A stretch of DNA of 7,200 nt from an uncultured Demequina sp. (lineage in GTDB: Bacteria; Actinomycetota; Actinomycetes; Actinomycetales; Demequinaceae). Numbering within the stretch: the stretch's first letter is position 1; every line of letters begins with the position of its first letter. Below are positions 6,595 to 7,200 of the stretch, one piece after another. The position numbers and the translations under genes were made by a program. The DNA lies in contig CALALQ010000070.1 in the NCBI GenBank assembly GCA_937925595.1, positions 1-7,200 on the forward strand, in the 5' to 3' direction. The notes below the pieces were generated by a model. That model ran no database searches. It was not told the DNA's origin and saw only the letters and a list, made by a program, of their open reading frames with translations.

Positions 6595-7161
6595 GTGGCA
6601 GTCGACAAGCCCCGCATCGAAGCGGCAGTGAGGGAGATCCTCGCGGCAGTGGGTGAGGACCCGGACCGCGACGGTCTGCGCGACACCCCCGCGCGAGTGG
6701 CGCGCGCCTACGAGGAGTTCTTCGCGGGCCTCGCCCAGGACCCCGCTGACGTGCTGTCCGCGGTCTTCGAGCTTGGCCACGAGGAGATGATCCTGGTCAA
6801 GGACATCGAGCTGTACTCGATGTGTGAGCACCACCTGGTCCCGTTCCACGGAGTCGCGCACGTCGCGTACATCCCCGGTCCGGACGGCCGCATCACTGGC
6901 CTTTCCAAGATCGCGCGCCTCGTGGAGCTCTACGCCAAGCGTCCCCAGGTGCAGGAGCGCCTCACGACGCAGATCGCCGACGCCCTCGTGGATCACCTGG
7001 GTGCTCGCGGCGTCATTGTCGTGGTCGAGGCGGAGCACCTGTGCATGTCGATGCGCGGCGTGCGCAAGCCCGGCTCCCGCACCGTCACGAGTGCCGTGCG
7101 CGGCATCATGCGCGACGCAGCGACGCGCGCGGAGGCGATGAGCCTCATCGTCGGGAAGTAA
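6595..7161 (+). CDS. folE: GTP cyclohydrolase I (FolE1 type)
   Basis: Cytosolic enzyme converting GTP to 7,8-dihydroneopterin triphosphate plus formate, the first committed step of folate synthesis. The product is 188 residues. The zinc site is intact: C77 and H80 in [11 protein letters not shown] and C150 in [14 protein letters not shown]79 and H148 correspond to further active-site histidines. [20 protein letters not shown] is the conserved core helix region, and the N-terminus carries [26 protein letters not shown] is about two residues longer than the matching E. coli loop. GTG 6595 is chosen because GAGG (6584-6587) inside the end of ftsH lies 7 bases before it. Only 2 bases separate it from the ftsH stop, so translation is probably coupled to ftsH. 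folP follows after 12 bases. Confidence 0.97.
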   Translation: MAVDKPRIEAAVREILAAVGEDPDRDGLRDTPARVARAYEEFFAGLAQDPADVLSAVFELGHEEMILVKDIELYSMCEHHLVPFHGVAHVAYIPGPDGRITGLSKIARLVELYAKRPQVQERLTTQIADALVDHLGARGVIVVVEAEHLCMSMRGVRKPGSRTVTSAVRGIMRDAATRAEAMSLIVGK

Positions 7162-7173
7162 GGGGGTGCGCGC

Positions 7174-7200
7174 ATGACCCTCGTCATGGGCATCCTCAAC
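7174..7200 (+). CDS. folP: Dihydropteroate synthase, first nine codons (cut by window end)
   Basis: The frame reads MTLVMGILN up to the last base. MGILN is the start of the highly conserved MGI(L/V)NVTPDSF segment of dihydropteroate synthase, which joins p-aminobenzoate to 6-hydroxymethyl-dihydropterin pyrophosphate and is the sulfonamide target. The ATG is preceded by AAGGGGG (7160-7166) at a spacing of 7. Position directly after folE agrees with the usual actinobacterial ftsH-folE-folP order. Only nine residues are seen, so the call rests on motif plus context. Confidence 0.85.

Overview
The window comes from the chromosome of a high-GC actinobacterium. The evidence is strong G/C bias at third codon positions, frequent GTG starts, a Ppa that closely resembles the mycobacterial enzyme, and a gene order (ppa / dacB-tilS-hpt / ftsH-folE-folP) that is a classic actinobacterial arrangement. 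The Lys-Pro-Thr repeat linker and overall style would fit Micrococcales (Cellulomonas/Demequina-like), but I cannot fix the genus from sequence alone.

Layout. Positions 1-554 hold the 3' part of a secreted NlpC/P60 peptidoglycan hydrolase gene; a KPT(S/D/E)TP repeat linker precedes the catalytic domain, and the 5' end lies outside the window. Its stop faces the stop of ppa (563-1087, minus strand, inorganic pyrophosphatase) across 8 bases. A 64-base divergent region (1088-1151) separates ppa from dacB (1152-2573, D-Ala-D-Ala carboxypeptidase of the PBP4/S13 family). dacB is followed closely by tilS (about 2599-3600, tRNA-Ile lysidine synthetase) and hpt (3636-4187, hypoxanthine phosphoribosyltransferase), probably as one transcript. 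A possible GC-only terminator hairpin follows hpt. The 371-base gap 4188-4558 is the only real non-coding stretch. It is not blank: four copies of a motif around TGGTTTAGGCAGCT lie in it as two forward and two reversed copies, nested about one centre, and the outermost pair is a perfect 20-bp inverted repeat. Next come ftsH (4559-6592, membrane AAA+ zinc protease), folE (6595-7161, GTP cyclohydrolase I) and the first nine codons of folP (7174 onward, dihydropteroate synthase).

How the genes work together. The left part concerns the cell wall (P60 hydrolase, DacB) and pyrophosphate removal. The middle part is tRNA decoding and purine salvage (TilS, Hpt). The right part is membrane protein quality control (FtsH) followed by the start of the folate pathway (FolE, FolP). 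All the protein genes belong to well-known families. The most unusual signal is the nested inverted-repeat unit upstream of ftsH. It lies between hpt and ftsH, which is notable because TilS and HprT have been reported to act together on ftsH transcription in Bacillus subtilis.
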